This document shows positions 1-11,500 of a stretch of 64,000 bases of DNA, in pieces. Under the pieces are notes generated by a model that saw only the letters and a program-made list of their open reading frames with translations, was not told the DNA's origin and ran no database searches. Numbering within the stretch: the stretch's first letter is position 1; every line of letters starts with the position of its first letter. Both the position numbers and the translations under genes were made by a program. This DNA comes from Tribonema minus (Eukaryota > Sar > Xanthophyceae > Tribonematales > Tribonemataceae), in the NCBI GenBank assembly GCA_017506865.1, contig JAFCMP010000401.1:372001-436000 (forward strand), written 5' to 3'.

Positions 1-176
1 TGCTGCCACCTCCCCTCCCTCCCACCCCCGACCGCTGCCGCCGCCTCCTGACCGCTGCCACCTCCCCTCCCTCCCACCCCCGACCGCTGCCGCCGCCTCG
101 CGACCGCTGCCGCCACCCCCGACCGCTGCTGCCGCCTCGCGACCGCTGCCGCCGCCTCGCGACCGCTGCCGCCGCT
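1..176. repeat. GC-rich minisatellite
   Basis: Pyrimidine-rich tandem repeats. A unit of nearly 60 bases appears about twice, followed by shorter units built on GACCGCTGCCGCC. The array runs off the left edge of the window, so its full length is unknown. Confidence 0.85.
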
Positions 177-180
177 GGGC

Positions 181-570
181 TCACCCTACGATGAGCGTTC
201 TGAGGCCGCCTGGAAGCGAGAAGAAGCGGAACAAGTCAGGCTCGAAAGCGGGTTCCCTGTTGCGTACACCAAGGCCATGATGGTGCGGTGCGTCAACATC
301 ATCTACAGGGCTAGAAATGCCCAAGCTGCACCTTACATTCCGGCGCATTTTGTATGTCCAATTTCCCTCGATTGGCATGTGAACCCTGTAGTCACCCCAA
401 GTGGCATCACGTACTCAAGGGGGGAACTTGAGCTGTGGGTGAGCGAGAATGGCACGGATCCTATCGCTCGCAGCCGTCTTACTTTGAGCGAGGTGGTGCC
501 CAACATCGCCATTGCCACTGCAGCGCATTATCATCCTGCGCACCACACAATCTTCAACTTGGTGTGCTGA
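181..570 (+). CDS. U-box domain protein, 3' part (partial)
   Basis: The open frame reads through from the left and ends at 570. Residues after the ATG at 277 match a U-box: a CPIS start, a PVVTPSGITYSR core, then WVSENGTDP and LTLSEVVPNIAI, which correspond to the family signatures DPVI-PSGHTYDR, W-x-x-x-G-x-DP and L-x-PN-x-x. U-box proteins are E2-binding ubiquitin ligases with a RING-like fold held by salt bridges instead of zinc. An upstream in-frame segment from 181 is charged and helical, so the ATG at 277 is probably internal. The N-terminus lies in or left of the minisatellite, or in an upstream exon. Nothing shows which substrate it binds. Confidence 0.72.
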   Translation, partial: SPYDERSEAAWKREEAEQVRLESGFPVAYTKAMMVRCVNIIYRARNAQAAPYIPAHFVCPISLDWHVNPVVTPSGITYSRGELELWVSENGTDPIARSRLTLSEVVPNIAIATAAHYHPAHHTIFNLVC

Positions 571-1170
571 TCGCACACACTGCCGAAGCCTTGCGCCCCT
601 TCGCTGGGTGGGTAATCAGGGTGCCCATGGTGCCCGCAGAGTAGCACGCATGCACCTCGTCCTCTGGATGCTCCTTCGTGAAGGTGAGCACCTGTACATG
701 TGTCAACGCGTGATGGGGCAGTCGCTGAGGTGATCAGCGATTCTGCAAGACACGGTCAGGCCTGACACAACACCGCCGCTCTGGGTGCAGTTCACTGCCA
801 CGCAAACACCACGCCTGAAAACGAGCCGGCAACAGGAACACGCAGTATCTTGCTGCCTCGACGCACACCTCATTCGGTAGATCCTTGACGAGCTTCCACC
901 CCAGCTGGGCTGCCAGTGCCTGCACCTGCTGCTTGGGCAGGGCGTCCTCCTCATATATGAATGGTGCTGCTGCTGCCGCTTCCTGCAAGGAGGGCGGGGG
1001 CGTGAAGCCGCTGCGTTGAGACTAGCCGGAAAGCATCGATCGCATGCTGACCCATCAGAGCTGCCGCAGCAGCCCACAGCAGGAGGGGCCTAGTCGTTGT
1101 TGCCCTGTTGCTCGTCGCACGGCTGATATTGCAGCAGCGCTATGTCCGTGCAGCGCTGGGAAAACAAGAA
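571..1170. other. No convincing gene
   Basis: A small minus-strand open stretch (734-988, 84 residues, containing ALPKQQVQALAAQLGW) has protein-like composition but no recognisable domain or regulatory context. It could be an exon fragment. Otherwise nothing is evident here. Confidence 0.4.
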
Positions 1171-1205
1171 CACATCACCAGTGACAAGAACGCATCACCA
1201 GTGAC
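1171..1205 (-). repeat. Dispersed TGATGCG repeat, copy 1
   Basis: Two tandem copies of a word reading CACTGGTGATG on the minus strand. Related words occur at 23941-23978, 54106-54157 and 55231-55267, each beside low-complexity or palindromic DNA. Confidence 0.6.
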
Positions 1206-1424
1206 GGAACTACATGCGCCACTGTTCAGCAAAAAGCGCGCAATTGTGCGCTTTTGAAGTGCATTACCGAGGTGGAACAGGTCTATCGAATATACCCACC
1301 TGTTCAGTAATATAATCTCCATGCCCACCACCAGCGCACAGCAGGATGACGAGCGCAAAGAGTTTATGATGGAGTTCAGATGCTTTGGCAGCCACAAACT
1401 AAGTCCTAGTTGATGGTGAATAAA

Positions 1425-1700
1425 ACGAGGTGGGGTTAACCGTTATCCCCAGCCAGGTGGAACATGTGTTTTTGTTTTATTGTTATCCCACCGGCGATGC
1501 AGGGCGACAGAAGCAGTAGCACGCAGCCAGTATAATGCAACAGCAGAAGGTGCGGGCAACAGCGAGAAGAATTCGCAGTAGCAGCACCAGTAACAGGCAG
1601 AAGCAGTTACAAGCGTCAGCAGAGTAGAAACCGCCGCAGCAGCAGCACCAGCAGAAGGCAGACGCCACACCAGCAGCACCTGTAGGAGGTAGAAGCATCA
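1425..1700. repeat. Palindromic GGGGTTAAC block and CAG/GCA-rich tract
   Basis: 1425-1495 contains GGGGTTAAC facing GTTATCCCC, related to the palindromic pair at 23865-23938. It runs into an imperfect CAG/GCA-rich tract to about 1700 that opens long reading frames in several phases without any domain. The frames are composition artefacts. Confidence 0.6.
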
Positions 1701-1754
1701 AATAGCAGCGGGAGCAGAAGCATGCGGTACCACTCAGCCAGTTCAAGGCAGAAG

Positions 1755-1975
1755 CAGTATGTATCCCCGGTAATTTCTTGTATACTCCCCAGGCGCTTTC
1801 TTATATATTCCCCCGGTGTTACGCCGCCCTGAGACAGGCGGCAGCAAAACCGAGCGCTAGCAGCGTGCCTTCTACGGCCCGTCGGGGCTTGTCCGACTAT
1901 CAATATATATTCCCCCGGCGCTTTCTTGATATTCCCCCAGCGCTTTCTTATATACTCCCTATATATTCCCTGCAA
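1755..1975. repeat. Degenerate TTCCCCCGG / CTTTCTTATATA repeats
   Basis: At least five imperfect copies of a roughly 22-base unit that alternates CTTTCTTATATA with TTCCCC(C)GG. In the middle, 1869-1899 carries a 30-base word that recurs perfectly in inverted orientation at 61891-61921. Related TATATTCCCC words occur at 63310-63410. Confidence 0.6.
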
Positions 1976-2003
1976 AACACCGAAGTTACTGTCGTTAACT
2001 CCA

Positions 2004-2190
2004 GAACTCAACCTCGGCACCGGCGCAAGCAGTGAGCAGCGTCGAACACCCACCAGCAACAGTAAGAAACGATGGGCAACTCAGCTGACGACGAGTTCTA
2101 CGATGTCGCCAACCGCACCCTTTTCACTCCAGAACTCAACCTCGGCACCGGCGACAGCAATGAGCAGCGTGGAACACCCACCAGCTACCG
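2004..2190. repeat. Direct duplication, about 60 bp
   Basis: The stretch starting CTCCAGAACTCAACCTCGG at about 2001-2060 recurs at about 2127-2186 with only a few changes. The spacing is about 126 bases. It looks like a local tandem duplication with an intervening unique segment. Confidence 0.7.
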
Positions 2191-2261
2191 TGTCGGCATC
2201 CGCACCATGCGCACTGGCCAGAGAGCACTTGCAACTGTGAGGATGTCAGGATGAATCACTC

Positions 2262-2525
2262 GTGCGCACACGTCTACGCCGTGATCGCCTTAAAGAAGAA
2301 GAAGCCCCCCCGGCCCTCCGGGAGCTCCTCGTTCACCAGCAGCGCGAGAGACTCATGTCTGACATGGTTGACCTGATGCACATGGAGGAGAGCGTACTGG
2401 AGGACAAGGAGCTATATGATGCGTGTAGGTACTTAGGCTGGGAGACGGCAGAGAAGCTGCTGCACAAAAGAGAGCAGGCAACTGCGGCGGCGGCGGCAGA
2501 GTCAAGTGAAGCACGTAAAGGGTAG
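2262..2525 (+). CDS. Small charged hypothetical protein
   Basis: An open frame of about 87 codons without an ATG at its 5' end; the first ATG is at 2355. The product would be a Glu/Arg-rich helix with MEESVLEDKELYDACRYLGW and an Ala-rich tail. No family is recognised. It could be one exon of a spliced gene or chance coding in GC-rich DNA. Confidence 0.2.
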   Translation: MRTRLRRDRLKEEEAPPALRELLVHQQRERLMSDMVDLMHMEESVLEDKELYDACRYLGWETAEKLLHKREQATAAAAAESSEARKG

Positions 2526-3124
2526 TCAGAAGAGAGCACAGTAGTCGATGACGCTGTCGGTAGAAATATTTTTGTGCTTCACCATAGCAAAGGTGACTCG
2601 ATGCCGCACATTGCAATGCTTGTCGATGGCGCCCTAGCGTGATACGTCTTGAGCACTCGCAAGACAACACCAGGCGTTAACCGCAGATGTTGAGCGGCAG
2701 TGATACATTCGTTTACACTACTACCTCCATTGCGACATCACCCGTGCTGGTGTCCAGAATGAAACGACTGGACTGCGGATATTTGCCTCGTGCGATCAAT
2801 AAGACATAGTCATCGGGCATCATCGGTTGCATCTCTTGGCACTGTTGCTGCAAGTTGAATGCATTGTGCAGGGTGCCGCTTTTGAGGCAGGGTCGCAGTA
2901 CTAGCGATGGAGTCACGGTATGCTTGGCATGCATTTCGTGCGTTTGACTCTGTCTTGCCAAACATGACTACTAAAAGCATTTGACTTCGGAAGAGCGAGC
3001 AAACCGGTCAGTCAGACTGAGACTGCCAGCAACGACGGCAGCGCCAGCGACACGAGCAATGTCGACAGCACTTCGCTCGCTCCTGCCTTGAATTTGGACT
3101 GAGTGGGAGTCGCACCCCAGTTAG
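2526..3124. other. No feature seen
   Basis: Unique-looking DNA with short open frames on both strands, none with a recognisable motif. Confidence 0.5.
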
Positions 3125-3350
3125 TTCGGATATCTGAAGTTTGTATTTGGAATCGGTACTGCTAGAAATACATGTCACATCGGCCGACCCAAAATCTCAC
3201 AGGTACGACCCTCTCTAAAGCACATGAAAGTGTGTAGCATCGTAAGCCAGTAGGTTGAGTGGTGCATGATGGCTCACTTGCAGCAGAGGTGGCATAAAGC
3301 AGATCATGTAGGCACCCCGTCCGCGGCACGTGTGCAAAACTCAAATACTA
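3125..3350. repeat. Degenerate copy of the 236-bp hairpin repeat
   Basis: The words CTGCTAGAAATAC, TCGGCCGACCCAAAATC and GTACGACCCT match the satellite unit at 13-16 kb, in the same order and orientation. It lies immediately beside the 3' end of the gene at 3396-4658, that is, at the left edge of block A. Confidence 0.65.
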
Positions 3351-3395
3351 TAGAGAGCGTGCATATGCCTCGCTCACGGGGATCTTGACACTGCA

Positions 3396-4658
3396 TCAGA
3401 GTTTGATCAAAGTGAGCGTCCATGAGAATAAGATCCGGTTTCCAGAGACCGGCAGCGTGGAGCCGACATCCAGCGTTTCATCGGGTATCGCCGCAGTCTC
3501 CATAGGCACTGGTGGATCAGTCTGCTCAGCACAGGGCTCACTCACTTGCTTGTTTGCGTGCCCTTGTGGCCATATCTCTATCGTCGTGTCATCTGCTGCG
3601 ACCGGCACACCATCTGCCACTGGCGGGTCCTCATCTATGGTCTCATCGATCGTGTCCAAGACTGTAAGGATATTGTGCAAAGATGGCGCACGAAGCTGAG
3701 GGGGTTTAACAGTTTGTGTGCGAGGGGGAGGAGGAAGCACGAGGTCGATGTCTGGCGGTGGTGATATGATTGCCACGTTCGCGTCCAATGAGCTGACCCG
3801 AACGGGGGCTGCAGACAATATGCTCCGTGTGACCGTCCGAACAGCCGGTGGCGGCACCGTTGCGACTGGTGAAATTGGCATAGCTGTCTCTTCAGCTGGC
3901 ATTGATGGAGGCGGCGGCTGTGCAACGTATGAAGAGGCGGGCTGCTCCAGTATCTCTTCAAGCTTTTCACGCGCAATCGTCGCCACGTCATCCTCCGTCA
4001 TGGTCACATCTAACTCAGCCCTGATGCCATCGAGCTCCTTCTGTAACGCTTTGATGCGCTTCCAAAGCCGCAGAATCACGAACACCGTCCCTATCACAAC
4101 ACCTGTTATGATCATCCTCTTTATAAGTCTAACACCGCTCTTGGTCGACGGCGCAGCGATGGTGGCGGCTGCTGCCAGAGCTACAGCAGCTCCAGCGCTT
4201 GTAGCTGCGCTCACGTCTGAGGCCATTGACTTTGCCGCCTTCGACTTGACCGCTTTTTTTGCGGCCTTGACCTCATTGCGTGAAGATACGGAGAAAGCGG
4301 ACGCCGAACTCCACTCCGATGTGCAGTCATCAGAGTAGGTAAGGGTGTCCAGTGGTGGGGGGGGGATAGGAATTCGGGGCTTGTGTTTGCGAAATCTGGC
4401 AGATGTACGCGAGGGCCTTGACGAACTCCTGTGGTGTTTACGGCCCCTAGGTGACCGGGGAGTCGGAGGCAGGGAGAAAGGGCTCTCACTGTGTGTCTCG
4501 CGTCGCTGAAACGTGGGTGTGGTAGGTGAGGAGGAAGGTTGTTTTGTGGCTAATTTAGCAGAATTTGGAGTGATGTCAACGATCTTTGCACTCGATTTCA
4601 ATGGTGGCACTGGTGCCTTGGCTTTGTCTAACATGTCGTAGACATCGCTCATGCTCAC
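3396..4658 (-). CDS. Single-pass membrane protein with Pro/Ser-rich head
   Basis: A 420-residue product of unknown function. Residues 40-105 are rich in Ser, Pro and Arg, including SPRGRKHHRSSSRPSR, and probably disordered. Residues 151-170 are an Ala-rich hydrophobic stretch, 181-197 form a clear membrane segment (IITGVVIGTVFVIL), and 200-250 look like a coiled coil. The rest is Pro-rich and acidic. A protein with a basic head, one membrane anchor and a coiled coil would suit a membrane-tethering or virion-membrane role, but that is inference. The ATG at 4658 was chosen; a second ATG lies two codons later. It is divergent from the gene at 4729. Confidence 0.65.
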   Translation of the reverse strand: MSMSDVYDMLDKAKAPVPPLKSSAKIVDITPNSAKLATKQPSSSPTTPTFQRRETHSESPFSLPPTPRSPRGRKHHRSSSRPSRTSARFRKHKPRIPIPPPPLDTLTYSDDCTSEWSSASAFSVSSRNEVKAAKKAVKSKAAKSMASDVSAATSAGAAVALAAAATIAAPSTKSGVRLIKRMIITGVVIGTVFVILRLWKRIKALQKELDGIRAELDVTMTEDDVATIAREKLEEILEQPASSYVAQPPPPSMPAEETAMPISPVATVPPPAVRTVTRSILSAAPVRVSSLDANVAIISPPPDIDLVLPPPPRTQTVKPPQLRAPSLHNILTVLDTIDETIDEDPPVADGVPVAADDTTIEIWPQGHANKQVSEPCAEQTDPPVPMETAAIPDETLDVGSTLPVSGNRILFSWTLTLIKL

Positions 4659-4673
4659 ACAGCTGATTCATCA

Positions 4674-4694
4674 CAACAATATTTTGTCACTGTG
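4674..4694 (-). promoter_or_regulatory. A/T-rich upstream word ACAAAATATTG
   Basis: Read on the minus strand this is ACAAAATATTGTTG, 16-36 bases before the ATG at 4658. Similar words precede the genes at 5535, 21203 and 22578, and the lipase starting at 19200. It may be a core promoter element shared by these intronless genes. Confidence 0.4.
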
Positions 4695-4728
4695 TTGTAC
4701 GCGCCGCGCTGACGTGGCGTAGCATTTT

Positions 4729-5466
4729 TTGTGTTACATGTATGTATATGACCTCATGTGGCCCAACGGTGCTTCTGTCGGGCGTCCAGCAGCAGCGCAT
4801 CAGCGCAAGATGGTGCCGTGTACATCACGCCCAACGATGGTGATACGCGGTCCTTCAAAGTACAGCTGCAATGACAACAGAAATGAATTCATGCGCCCCA
4901 CCACGGTAAAGCGCCGCCCTACCCCCCAGCCTCATCTCGAACCACCTGTGCCTCTTGACGGTCCGGTAGGGGAGGCATTCGTGTCTCTGTCACGGTGCCC
5001 GTACAGTGCTGAATTTGTAGCAGCACTGAAGTTTTCGGGTCTGCCCGTCTCTATTGTGGACATTGACACGCGCCAGAGCCCGCCATGGCTACCAGGTGTA
5101 CCGACCGTCATCGACGTAAATGGTGATGGGTTCTGTGGTGATGCAGCGTTTGAATGGCTGCAAGCGAGGATGGCGGAGCCCCCAGCATATCGGCAGAATA
5201 GTGAGAGCGATGCTGCCGCATTTTCGGCTGGAAGGAGCTCGCATTCAGCATCACATACTACGGATAGCGGCATGTCAGCTGCACCTCAGGGTACTCCATT
5301 CATATCTTCCACTGAAAAACAATCATTAGGCACTAGCATTGCTGATGCTTACAGCAGCGTACCGAATGATACAACACTACACGGTGGGGATGCCATGTGC
5401 ATATCAGAAAGTTCTGAGAAGATTGAAGATGCGTACTCCAAGCTGATGGAATGCCGTGAAAAGTAA
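4729..5466 (+). CDS. Glutaredoxin/thioredoxin-fold protein
   Basis: The product is up to 245 residues, depending on the start; later ATGs at 4810 and 4891 are possible. The middle (about residues 83-148) reads as a thioredoxin fold: a beta strand AFVSLSRCPYS with a CPYS redox site, a helix, the strand SIVDID, then GVPTV with the cis-proline expected before the third core strand, and a final helix. Only one active-site Cys is present, as in monothiol glutaredoxins. The C-terminal 80 residues are Ser-rich and variable. Small redox proteins are common in giant viruses, where they assist disulfide formation in virions, but algal genomes have many of their own. It is followed after 68 bases by the giant gene. 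Confidence 0.6.
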   Translation: MCYMYVYDLMWPNGASVGRPAAAHQRKMVPCTSRPTMVIRGPSKYSCNDNRNEFMRPTTVKRRPTPQPHLEPPVPLDGPVGEAFVSLSRCPYSAEFVAALKFSGLPVSIVDIDTRQSPPWLPGVPTVIDVNGDGFCGDAAFEWLQARMAEPPAYRQNSESDAAAFSAGRSSHSASHTTDSGMSAAPQGTPFISSTEKQSLGTSIADAYSSVPNDTTLHGGDAMCISESSEKIEDAYSKLMECREK

Positions 5467-5490
5467 TATGTTACAAGGCTGCATGATGGA

Positions 5491-5500
5491 AAAAATATTG
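5491..5500 (+). promoter_or_regulatory. A/T-rich upstream word AAAAATATTG
   Basis: It lies 35 bases before the ATG at 5535 and matches the word upstream of 4658, 21203 and 22578. The surroundings, GATGGAAAAAATATTG, resemble the GH26 upstream region (GATGAGGGAAAAAAATATT). Confidence 0.4.
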
Positions 5501-5534
5501 TATCTACTCAATTACAGCAACACTGTGTGTCGCC

Positions 5535-8500
5535 ATGTCCACCGAACTCAATGATATCGCATCGTTGGCAATAGACATGCTGAAGCATACTTCGTATGAG
5601 AGTCCAGTAGAGTACGCAAAGTCGCCAGGTGACACGGCATTTGTGAACTTTGTGACTGATTTTGTAGCCGACTTAAATCTCGGCAACTTGACTCAAGATA
5701 TGGCTTCGCTCATCTACAGGATAGTGGTGGAAAAAAGTAACGTGGAACCAAGTGAGCTCGTCGATTTGATTGCTGCTACTGCCACGACTGCTCAAACCCA
5801 AACTTCTATTCATTATCTCAACACGCATGTCAAATCGGGTAACAAAAATGAGGCGTATAACTCGGCAACTCAGTTCATCGACATGATCGCAGCGTTGCAA
5901 TCACAAACCGACAAAAATTTACTGCCAGGGTTCTTCGACAGCGACAGCGTTTCTCGACACTCGTGTGCGGCAATACTAGGAAGAGATCTGTCGATAGTTG
6001 AGAATGCTATACTCAGCTTCAGGAGAGATAAAGACATGAAAGCAGTTGAGGCTGTAATGAATGATGCAGTCTACTCCATTATTTGCTTGGCACAGCAGGG
6101 CATCAATGCGTGCAAGGACCCGACATACTCTGTAAACACTTTATATGCTCACTCTCTTGCCGTGATGGTAAAGGATGAAGGGAATTCAAAAGCTGCAGAG
6201 AAAACTGGGACGAGCCCGCAGGTGGAGTTGCAAGAAAAGTGGCTTGAACATGCAGTTACGGATGAACAGACAGCGGCAGATGGGCGAGAGGAGGGAGCTG
6301 CACGGAGGGCAGCTGTGAAAGAGGAAGGAGCTGCGCGGCGGGCGGCAGCAGCACAAGTGGCGCAGGCCGAGAGGGAGGCAGCAGCTCTACGGAGGGCTGA
6401 GAGAGAGGCAGCAGCTCTACGGAGGGCTGAGAAAGAGGCAGCAGCTCTACGGAGTGCTGAGAGAGAGGCAGCATCTGCACGCGATAAGCTAGCTAGGCAG
6501 GTGAAGAAGACTGAGGAAAGAAGGCTACAGGATCTAGCTGCTGAACGCATGGCAGATGAAGCAAGACGACAATGGGAGGCAGCTCAGCAAGCGGCTGATA
6601 AGGCCGACGACACTAGGATAGAGCTCCCGCCCCCTCCAGATGCTCCATTCCCTCCGCGGCTACCCACTACTGATAGCGAAGCGAAGAGAAAATTGGAGGC
6701 AGGTCAGCGAGCAGCTGCTGAACGGGCATCACGAGCGCAGGCTGACCTAGCTCGAGCTTACCTCCCTCCCCCCCCAGCCGCTGAATTCCCTCCGCTGCCA
6801 CCTGCTACTGTTGCCACCGCAGAGGATGACGCTGACAAATTTGAAGATGCATATGACCTCCCCCTGCCGCCGGAAGAGTTTCATGATTCCTATCATATCC
6901 AACCACCAGCCGCCCGTGGTCCCCTCCACCGCATTCCCCTACAATTGCCAGAAGAAGCGGATACTGAAATGTGCAACACGTGCCTCGGTCACGGTTACAC
7001 CATACCTGATGCTCCTGATGAGTTCGAAACGAATGTAGACGACAGTAAAGCAATCAAGGAGGCCAAGAAAAACGCTTGTGAGGTTTGGAAAATTGCACAC
7101 ACAAGTAAGAGGAAGTGCATCCGGTACATGTGTTTAAACAAGCCAGGAGAAATCAATGAAGGGCGTTTCTTAGTCGCGATCGCGCGAACCATGAAAAATT
7201 TGATGATCGGTGGAAGTGACGGAGCGAGTGCTGATGAGGAGGTTGATTTCATAACTGAGTGTGCCACATTCGCAGATGCGGCGGGCACACTCATGAACGT
7301 TCATACCAAGTTTGACGACCACAACTACGACATGATAATAGCTGGTGCGGCCGCCCCTGACCTGAAAGCGCAGCTCGAAGAAGATGTCAGTGAGGCAATT
7401 GAAATCGATCTGAACGACCTGCACTACCGCATGGAAGAACGCCTCGGTATCAAACAATATGCACCGCCATCGCGCTTTGCGAAAACTGTGGTTCAACTTC
7501 TGGCACTCAGCGGAAGTGCTGAAACCGTACGGTGGATGCCCTCCCTCCTGAACAGCGCCAAAGCGCACGGCGACGTGCTGGTACCGTTGGAGTCAGCGGG
7601 TGCAACTGGTCTCGCAGCTGCAAAATGCACAGGAAATGCCATGATGCAGTCAGAAATAGTTCAACTAGCCCATGCATCGGCCGCTAACGCATGGAGGTCC
7701 AGTTCAGATCTGGCAAGTGCATACAGCTCATCGCTACGCATGCAACCGAAGACAGAAGTTGCTGTGGCGCCTGCAGTGATACAGCGTGCACGAGATCAAG
7801 TGACGGCTGCAATGTCACAGACGCTTGACATCATTCAGTTACATCAAATAGTCCAAAATGTAAGGAAACTGGGGAATGATGTCCCAGTCGAGCTGATCAG
7901 ATTTGCGACCATGGCAACCGAAGCCGAAACTAGGTATCACGAAAGCATGAACGCCTTAGCTCACATCGACGGAGGGGACATACCAGCTGTAATCGAAGAT
8001 GTTGGTGACATAATGTCCATCATCGGCATGTACAAGGATGGAGCTCCGATATGCGGCGACGGCACCTGTAAAGCCGGAAGCACTCCGCTGGACGACACGG
8101 CGTGCTGCAGCACTCTTCTGTACATGGGCAACGAAATGTCGGGTCTGGCAACCGCTGCACTGGACGAGTGCGATAACCGAATGGTGAAGTTTATTACTGA
8201 AAAGTCTGTCTCAGACGATATGTTGAATAAAGTCATAGAACGGGCGGAAGGGATCAAGGAGCTCACACACTCCCGCTTAGCTGCACAGACGGTGTTGTCA
8301 GACAATCAGCTGCTGAGGTCGCCTCTCAAGCAGTTAGAGCAGGCGATCACTGAACGGGACCCGAGCTACCCACGCAACACGCCTGCTTACAATGTAGCAC
8401 GATATCTGGTGCAGGCTGCCCGAGGGGGATTGGACGATGTGCTGAATCTACAGCACGCTGCGGGATATCTCGAAGCAGCCAGAATGGGGCCGGCCCCATC

Positions 8501-11500
8501 GTCCTTTGAAGAGGTCGGCATGTTGGTTACTGAACGCATGGCCACAAAGGCTGTAGCGGAGGTAGATGCAAATGGTCTAGTGCAAGCGTATGCTGACCTA
8601 CCGCTGCAAGCGCTCAGTGACGGCTCAGGGCAAGTCAAGGACAGCGCCGTCACGCTCATCAAAGCACTGCGAGCCGCGGATCAAAGTGTAGCAGCGCTGG
8701 TGAGCGCTGCTGACATGGTGAAAGAAACTGGCGTCGCATATCATGGGGTGGACTTTGACGCACCGTTGCGGCGGGCTGGCTTTGAGGTGGTGAAATCAAT
8801 GGTGGACGGCGCATGGGATAATGGTGTATCAGAAGTGCTCACTGTATACGACCAGCAGCTGCCGGCACGGGTAAAGAGCGAAGCGACCAATAGCTTGATC
8901 AAGAGTCTGAGAGCCGACTCAGCTGCGTATGATGCCATAGAGGGCATGGTCAAAGCCGCACCACAGGTTCAAGCTGCGGCCTCACTCAATCACGGACTAG
9001 ACATCAGCGGAAACAGCATTGAGATATATGCGAACTCACTCAAGCAGTTGACCTCCATACATGACGGCGCGAACTCAGACACTGTACGGAACATGGCAAA
9101 GAGCGAGCACGCCGCATTGATGACACACGCCATCGACAATGTCGCTAGCCAGGGCGACCAGATCGGCAGAGCCGCGTTGGGCTTGATCAACGGCTCGGCA
9201 TCAACGGCCACCGACTTGAAGGCGCTGGCGAACAGAGCAGAGGTGGCGATCACAAAGGCCGAACAGGCCGGACTGCTCTCTAATCGCATCGACCCTGCAG
9301 CCGGAGCTTCACTGGGAGCGGCTCTGAGTGTAAACAGGGACGCTGCTCTGTTCTTTGACAAGTTTGTACACTTGCAGAGCGTGGTTCAGGCCGGAGCAGC
9401 TATAGCGAATCTGAATGATGCCACCACTTTCAATGGCGCCATAGAAGCAGTAAAGCTGTTCGCTGGTGAAACAGCACTGGCTAAACTGGATTCTGCACTG
9501 GCAGACAGAGTGACTGCACGACTGAGTGCTGTCGTCGCTGGCATCAACACCTCTCCTGACTGGCAGAGTCAGCTGTCCTCAGTCACGTCGACTCTGAGTG
9601 AGTGGACGCAGCTCGCAACCCTCGCATCCAAGGCATCTATGCCAAACGTCATGAGCACACTCACCGCTGAAACACACACCATGCTCACCGCCATACGCGA
9701 CAGGGTGAATGACAGGCAATGGCACGACTGGCTAAAGCAGCAGTCGCCTCATTTGGCAACGATCATAAAAGGAGTCACAGACTCACCTCGATGTCAACCG
9801 GATGCTGCAGAGTTTGCGCTGCTCACTGTGTGTGCTCTGTCCAGTGAATGCGCAGAGGCAACTGTCATGACGGCATTACTTGATATTTTTGCGGAGGGTG
9901 CGATAACAGCAGGCAGCGCGTCGGATGATGTGAGAGACATGCGCTCATACATGCAACAGCTCGTTGATATGACGAACGATCCGGTGGCAGCAGAGTACTC
10001 TACTGCTCTCGCCGGACGAGCTTTTGACCCAGCTACCATTTCCCTTAGCAATCTCGCCGCGTTGCACGCCAGCACGACGCCAGACACAGCCACGATGACA
10101 GGCGATGACGCGATCAGTTCAAGTCTTAATATTGTCTATAACTTGAAGGCGGCTGACGCCAAAGGCGATCATAATGTCGCAGCGTTACATAATGCACGGG
10201 GTGCAATCAGAGCTCTCGTACAGGAGGTGAAGGATCTACAACTGCAACAATTACAGTTGACGACGGTGGTCGAAGAAAGTGTTATCCCTGATGCTGCCGA
10301 GGTCCCGACGGTGGTTAAAGAAACGTCACCACCCGGCCCAGACGCACTCATGAAGCGGGTTGTATCAGATTTAAAAACAGGCAAGGTGAGTGAAGCCGAT
10401 GCTATGGCACTGCTGACTCCTCTGACAGAGATGGTGCCCGTGCATGGTGGCAGTGCGATACGAGCGGCCAACATGAATGCCAAACAACTGGCAGACAACC
10501 AAGCGATCATAAACGTCAATGCTGCAATCGTTTCAGTACTTTATCCCCATGCAGCATCGTTTGCGCAAGAGGACTGGACAACGGATGGAGCAGAGCTCTT
10601 CGGACTCTTGAGTACACCCTCAGATGTCGTCGTGAACACGCGTGCAAAGACCAGAGGTAAGAGTGCCCACGAGAAGGTCGATGCTACTGAGGATGGCAGT
10701 AAAGTTGAAACTAAGCGGGCCAAAGGGGATCCGAATAAGGAAAAGGCACGCAAAGATGCTATAAGTGGAGAGGACATGAAAGGCTCTGCGGATAGCGATG
10801 ACACTGCTGCTGATGCGGACGTATTGACTGCCCTCGCAACAGGACAGGTGAGCATACCAGAAGCTGTGATCATTATGGAAACAGCAGTCGGGTCCCCATC
10901 CGATACCAAAGAGGCGGAAAAGGCCGTGATTCGCGCAAACTCGGAAAAGAAGTCGCTGAACAAAAAGTTATCACCGAGTCTTACACGCCACGTGTTTGCG
11001 GTTCTGAGATTCAGCGAAAGGAAGTCCGTCCGCTACGCCGCTCTGGCGCTCATAGTGGCATCGTGTGCGGTGCTTCTCATCCCAGCGTCACAAGCAGCAT
11101 TGTGTGCGACCTTGGCGACTGTTTCGAGTCCGGGCCTCTACTCAGCGCTTACGTATGGCGCAACGGTCAAGTATGGCGCTGCGGGGGCTGCTGTGCTAAT
11201 ACCTGTGTGTCAGGCAGGCGGCACCGCTTCGTTGAATGCAGCAGTGGGCGGGGCGGCTGCAGCTGTGTCTGGCTTGGGGCTAGCGGCATACAACAGACAA
11301 GCACCAACATCAAGTCAACACACCACTTCTCCTGTGCCAACAATCGCTGCGGTTCAACACGCGGAACCTCAACCAGGTAGTGCAGCTGCTACGGTGCCCA
11401 CCATGGATGCATCCACGAATACTCATGCACTTTCCGCAGAAATGCAAGATGCTGTGGAGGACCCAATGGTCGCTACGGCAGTGAATGCGCGCATGGAAGA

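Noticed and set aside
1500-1750. Cys/Leu-rich frames on the minus strand
   Set aside because: Translation of a CAG/GCA-rich tract; no domain. The same holds for 24050-24215, 55570-55900 and 57470-57890.
3718-4338. 206-codon plus-strand frame
   Set aside because: Antisense to the membrane/coiled-coil gene, low complexity, no motif.
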